Shown here: one piece after another, positions 60,235 through 64,000 of the stretch
Layout of the letters: each line of letters begins with the position of its first letter
Position numbering within the stretch: position 1 is the first letter of the stretch
Source of the DNA: Stichopus chloronotus
Lineage: Eukaryota > Echinodermata > Holothuroidea > Aspidochirotida > Stichopodidae
Length of the DNA: 64,000 nt
Direction of reading: 5' to 3'
Assembly: GCA_021234535.1 (NCBI GenBank)
Contig: CM037829.1
Location: forward strand, 30,910,962-30,974,961
The notes under the pieces: generated by a model
Database searches by the model: none
What the model was told of the DNA's origin: nothing
The model's input: the letters and a program-made list of their open reading frames with translations, nothing else
Program-made: the position numbers and the translations under genes

Positions 60235-61375
60235 ATCCCCTTGTCACAGTGACTGTCACTGTACACCAGCTATTTACTGTGCCTGTCACTGTGCTACAGC
60301 TCTTTACAGTGACTGTCACTGCACACAAGCTCTCTGCAGTGACAGTTAATGCACACCAGCTCTATACAGTGACTGTCACTGTACACTGGCTATTTATAGA
60401 GCCTGTCACTGTGGACCAGCTCTTTACAGTGACTGTCACTGCACACAAGCTCTCTGCAGTGACAGTTAATGCACACCAGCTCTATACAGTGACTGTCACT
60501 GTACACAGGCTATTTATAGTGCCTGTCACTGTGCTACAGCTCTCTATAGTGACTGTTACTGCACACCAGCTCTCTGCTCTCTGCTGTGACAGTTATTGTA
60601 CACCAGCTATTTATAGTGACTGTCACTGTACAACGGCTATTTATAGTGTCTGTCACTGTGGACCAGCTCTTTACAGTGACTGTCACTGCACACAAGCTCT
60701 CTGCAGTGACAGTTAATGCACACCAGCTCTATACAGTGACTGTCACTGTACACAGGCTATTTATAGTGCCTGTCACTGTGCTACAGCTCTCTATAGTGAC
60801 TGTTACTGCACACCAGCTCTCTGCTCTCTGCTGTGACAGTTATTGTACACCAGCTATTTATAGTGACTGTCACTGTACAACGGCTATTTATAGTGTCTGT
60901 CACTGTGGACCAGCTCTTTACAGTGACTGTCACTGCACACAAGCTCTCTGCAGTGACAGTTAATGCACACCAGCTCTATACAGTGACTGTCACTGTACAC
61001 AGGCTATTTATAGTGCCTGTCACTGTGCTACAGCTCTCTATAGTGACTGTTACTGCACACCAGCTCTCTGCTCTCTGCTATGACAGTCATTGTACACCAG
61101 CTATTTATAGTGACTGTCACTGTACAATGGCTATTTATAGTGCCTGTCACTGTGGACCAGCTCTTTACAGTGACTGTCACTGCACACCAGCTCTATACAG
61201 TGACAGTGACTGAACACCAGCACTCTACAGTGACTGTCAATGTACACTGGCTATTTATACTGCCTGTCACTGTGCTACAGCTCTCCATAACGACCGTCAA
61301 TGTACATGAAGCTATTGACAAAAACTGTCACTGTACATCAGCTCTTTACAGTGACTGTCAATATACAAGAGCTCT
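60235..61375 (+). repeat. 30-bp minisatellite with a 247-bp higher-order period
   Basis: About 38 units such as 'gtgactgtcactgcacacaagctctctgca'. Unit variants recur in a fixed order every 247 bases (eight units plus a 7-base 'ctctctg' duplication), seen as near-identical blocks starting at about 60339, 60586, 60833 and 61080. Most units contain CAGTGACTGTCACTG, a 7-bp palindrome around one central base. Open frames run through it because 30 is a multiple of three, but each higher-order block shifts the frame by one, so it is not read as coding. Confidence 0.9.
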
Positions 61376-61379
61376 TCAC

Positions 61380-61835
61380 CTTGGGTGGAGGGTTAGCTTG
61401 GTGGTTAGAGTGCCTGTCCCACAATCACTAGGTCCCTGGGTCAAATCCAGGTGGAACCACTTGGAAATTTTCTGGGGACCCAAAATTACTTGTTAAGTAA
61501 AGCTGTCTACAGTGTTGCTGGGGTTATTTGGTGATTTCAGTTTAGGTTCCTGTTGTTCGATTCAGGCAATGTCCACTTCAGGTTGTCCAGCAGCTAGTGG
61601 GCTGCTGAGCCTCTGCCCCTCCGTGTCGAAAGGGGACATTAAATGGCTGTCAGGGGAGCAGGTTCGTGTCTGTTTGAGTTTGTATGGGTTGGTTCACCCC
61701 TGCCTCGTTACCATCTGAACACCCACGATCAACATGGCATATGATCCTTGATGAGTCTTCAGACTTTCTGATCCTCAAATTCTAAACTAAACCACTGTAC
61801 ATTCACTCTTTAAATTAAGCGACTTGGTGGACATT
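61380..61835 (+). mobile_element. tRNA-derived SINE inserted into the minisatellite
   Basis: The head is tRNA-like: an A-box region 'ttagcttggtggttagag' near 61391-61408 and a B box GGGTCAAATCC at 61439-61449, with spacing right for a tRNA promoter but no pairing acceptor stem. A body without coding potential follows. Minisatellite sequence flanks both sides. AGCTCTTCAC at 61370-61379 and again at 61836-61845 may be a 10-bp target duplication, although the array itself contains similar words, so the right edge is uncertain by about 50 bases. Confidence 0.75.
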
Positions 61836-61935
61836 AGCTCTTCACTGCGACTGTCACTATACCTCAGCCATTTACAGCAATTGTCACTGTACATGAGCTT
61901 TTCATAGTGACTTTCAATGCACATCCACTGTGTCA
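61836..61935 (+). repeat. Right-hand remnant of the 30-bp minisatellite
   Basis: Three decayed units ('gctcttcactgcgactgtcactataccta'-like) continue the array on the far side of the SINE. They are much more diverged than the left-hand units, so the homogenised part lies only to the left. Confidence 0.75.
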
Positions 61936-62635
61936 CGGATGATCTTTTGACTGGCACTGTTATACGAGCCCTCATTTTACCTACCCACATGCCTACATGT
62001 AAATGAAGGGGCAAATCTTGAATCGGTGGTTCCCTGAAGATAGAGATTTGTTTTGAGCACGCTGAGGTTATGTGATTGCAATTAAACCCACCATCAAACT
62101 ACAGTGTAAGAGATTCTTCCTGCCATCGGAATGATGGTATGCTCTTTGAACTTAGTTGTATGGTGCTGAGCGTAAATTTTGTTTGATAATTGCAGTTTGC
62201 ACCATTTGTCATTAGTACTTGAAGGAAATCTGAAAGGTTTACCAAAACTTAGTGAGTTTCATGAAACAACTCAATGGGCCTGTTTAAACCAACAAAACTA
62301 GTGTGATGTAAAGAATGCTAAACATCTTATAAAAGGAAACTATGCAATATTTCAACTTCAACAAATTTCAGAAGTACACTAAGCATATAATGATTTTAAT
62401 TTTTTTTTTATCATCTAAACAAAGTGAAATTCTCCCCATGAGGGGGTAGTGGAGGAGGGAGTACTGAAATCACACCCCCCCTTGGGACATGCCTTGAGAC
62501 GAGCATATGACATTCAAGCTAAAGCACACTTTTGAGAGATTACTGCTGGGAGAGTTATAACTAAGCAGGCTTCCAGCTCACAAGATTCTGAGTGGTGGCT
62601 GTGGTGCTCTTTCAATGTAGGGTGGAATTCTATCC
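61936..62635. other. Non-coding intron-like sequence
   Basis: Contains 'gagtttcatgaaacaactcaatgggcc' (about 62251), a copy of the dispersed repeat seen near 23130. No gene. Confidence 0.4.
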
Positions 62636-62716
62636 TGGGGGAGGGGGTTTAGGGGAGGGGGTTTAGGGGAGGGGGTTTAGGGGAGGGGGTTTAGGGGAGG
62701 GGGTTAGGGGAGGGGA
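62636..62716 (+). repeat. 14-bp G-rich array, telomere-like and G-quadruplex-prone
   Basis: About five copies of GGGGGTTTAGGGGA in tandem, the last one shortened (GGGGGTTAGGGG). It gives ten or more G runs of 4-5 on the plus strand separated by TTTA or A. Confidence 0.9.
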
Positions 62717-62719
62717 CAT

Positions 62720-64000
62720 CCTCTTCCCTTTTGGAATTTGGTTTGAGAAAGTTTGTGTCAAGAATTAAATTCTATCTTAATGTTGGATAATTAATTTTTG
62801 TCAAGTTTGTCTTTTGTAGCATGCTTGAACATTGTTTGTTCACTGAATGTTTTTTTAACGTTCAGCAAATTTTGTAAACAATTCGGTAAATTCTGTAACG
62901 TTTGGAAATTCTGTTAATTTTGTACTAAGAGGTAGTTAGGAGATTTGCAAGCAAACACAAGTGGCAGCTACAGTCGAACGGTGTGGCTAGAATCCTGACT
63001 GTTAGGAATGATACCCAAATGCACAATTAAACCATAAATCATTTTACTCAATCTTAAATCTTCATCGCATTGGAGAAAAACTTGAGCCTAAGAGTTCCAG
63101 TACACAGTTTCATAGTATTAATCACAGGAGAAATTTTTCTAACCTTCTTCTAAGAGTCTACAATATGCACAAATTGCAAATGCCAACCTTGCACCTCTCC
63201 TAATATTTTTCCCCCACAAAACCTGCTTTTGTAAACAGATCAGATTTGTAAGTCTGAACTGACTCCGTATCAATCAGTGAACACAAACAAAACTAATACT
63301 GCATTTTGCACTTGTCCAATTTTGCACTTGTCAAATTTTCACTCTGGAATGACTAAAATCTTCACAAATCGAAAAGGCAATTATTTAGGTTTTCTGAAAC
63401 ATCGATTTTTTACCTCCCACATGTACTTGTACCTACCACTTCCTCTGGCTTGGTATTCTTGCTTCTCTTTTCCTGAAGGTAGTCTAGTCTAACATGTTCT
63501 GAATATATCCTGATCAATTTCCTATAAACCCCAAAAGTGAATGTGGATTACTATCTTTCTTTTCATCTCGCAGTTTGGCTCATATCTGATTCTGACTTAC
63601 CGTTTCTCAACTGATATATACGTCCTTCAAATTACCTTTCAATGTTAGTTTTACATCCTTTGTCAGATATAATCACCAAGTGAATCAGGTATCCTGTTTA
63701 ACTGATACCATCTGTCAGGAACCTGTTTCTGACTAATCCCTCTACCCAAAGTCTAAGACGGGTAAAGCTTGAAGGAAATTGTCAGAATCAGTTTTATAAC
63801 AAAACTGTTACTCCAGATATTCAAAGTATGCAACTTTGGTCAAGTTATTGCTTTGTTTTTTACTTCTTTTGATACACATACATTCATTCTTTGTGATTGA
63901 GAATTGGTGGTCAGGACGATGACTTGTTAGATTGTCAGGAATAAAATCTCTCGACAATCATGTCCATCTTGCTCACGATCTTTCAACGCCTCTGGGAGGC
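62720..64000. other. Non-coding to the right edge
   Basis: No exon was recognised on either strand. In particular no minus-strand cytohesin exon encoding the NPDREGW-like link between Sec7 and PH was found. Confidence 0.4.

Noticed and set aside
61384..61460. tRNA gene
   Set aside because: A and B boxes are present, but there is no matching acceptor stem or sound anticodon arm; the downstream body marks a SINE.
60222..61496. Long overlapping open frames with a decapeptide repeat
   Set aside because: They follow from a 30-bp unit without stop codons; each 247-bp block shifts the frame, so no protein is conserved across the array.
1..64000. CRISPR array, bacterial operon or phage
   Set aside because: Split genes with GT-AG introns, SINEs and non-LTR elements show nuclear animal DNA; the tandem arrays lack spacers.

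Overview
This is nuclear DNA from a marine invertebrate animal. It is AT-rich and gene-sparse, with short coding exons bounded by GT-AG splice sites, long introns, several classes of transposon debris, minisatellites and many long G or C homopolymers. The encoded proteins (COQ7, cytohesin, Golgi-type sulfotransferase) and the repeat style suggest a deuterostome, most likely an echinoderm. That placement is an inference; no marker in the window fixes the species.

Five gene loci and one pseudogene are supported. From left to right: (1) 4094-4445, minus strand, the first coding exon of an unrecognised single-pass membrane protein. (2) 16487-18028, minus strand, a two-exon protein with two membrane helices and two C-terminal PPxY motifs, probably a ligand for WW-domain (NEDD4-type) ubiquitin ligases. 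(3) 26132-29466, minus strand, a two-exon, 701-residue type II Golgi-like protein. It joins a carbohydrate sulfotransferase-like region to a DXD glycosyltransferase-like region in one polypeptide and is the most unusual gene here. (4) 34944-40245, plus strand, COQ7, complete in five coding exons with all six di-iron ligands. (5) 44857-46640, plus strand, a decayed paralogue of gene 3, split by a non-LTR retrotransposon fragment, with a nearly unmutated 98-base block over the DXD motif. (6) 50760-58075, minus strand, the last four coding exons (PH domain and basic tail) of a cytohesin ARF-GEF; its Sec7 part must lie beyond the right edge.

The rest is introns and intergenic DNA. Mobile elements include a non-autonomous hAT element with an 8-bp target duplication (5863-6553), a second inverted-repeat DNA element just upstream of COQ7 (33345-34773), four non-LTR reverse-transcriptase fragments and two tRNA-like SINEs. 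A dispersed and locally tandem repeat (main array 24640-25860) carries perfect or near-perfect DR1 nuclear-receptor sites. A 30-bp minisatellite with a 247-bp higher-order period (60235-61375) is built from hairpin-forming units. A 26-bp minisatellite (54430-54560) is a five-fold duplication of a cytohesin 3' splice site. A 14-bp G-rich array lies at 62636-62716.

The genes do not form an obvious pathway. The link within the window is the functional gene 3 and its broken copy about 16 kb away in opposite orientation, which appear to have exchanged sequence.
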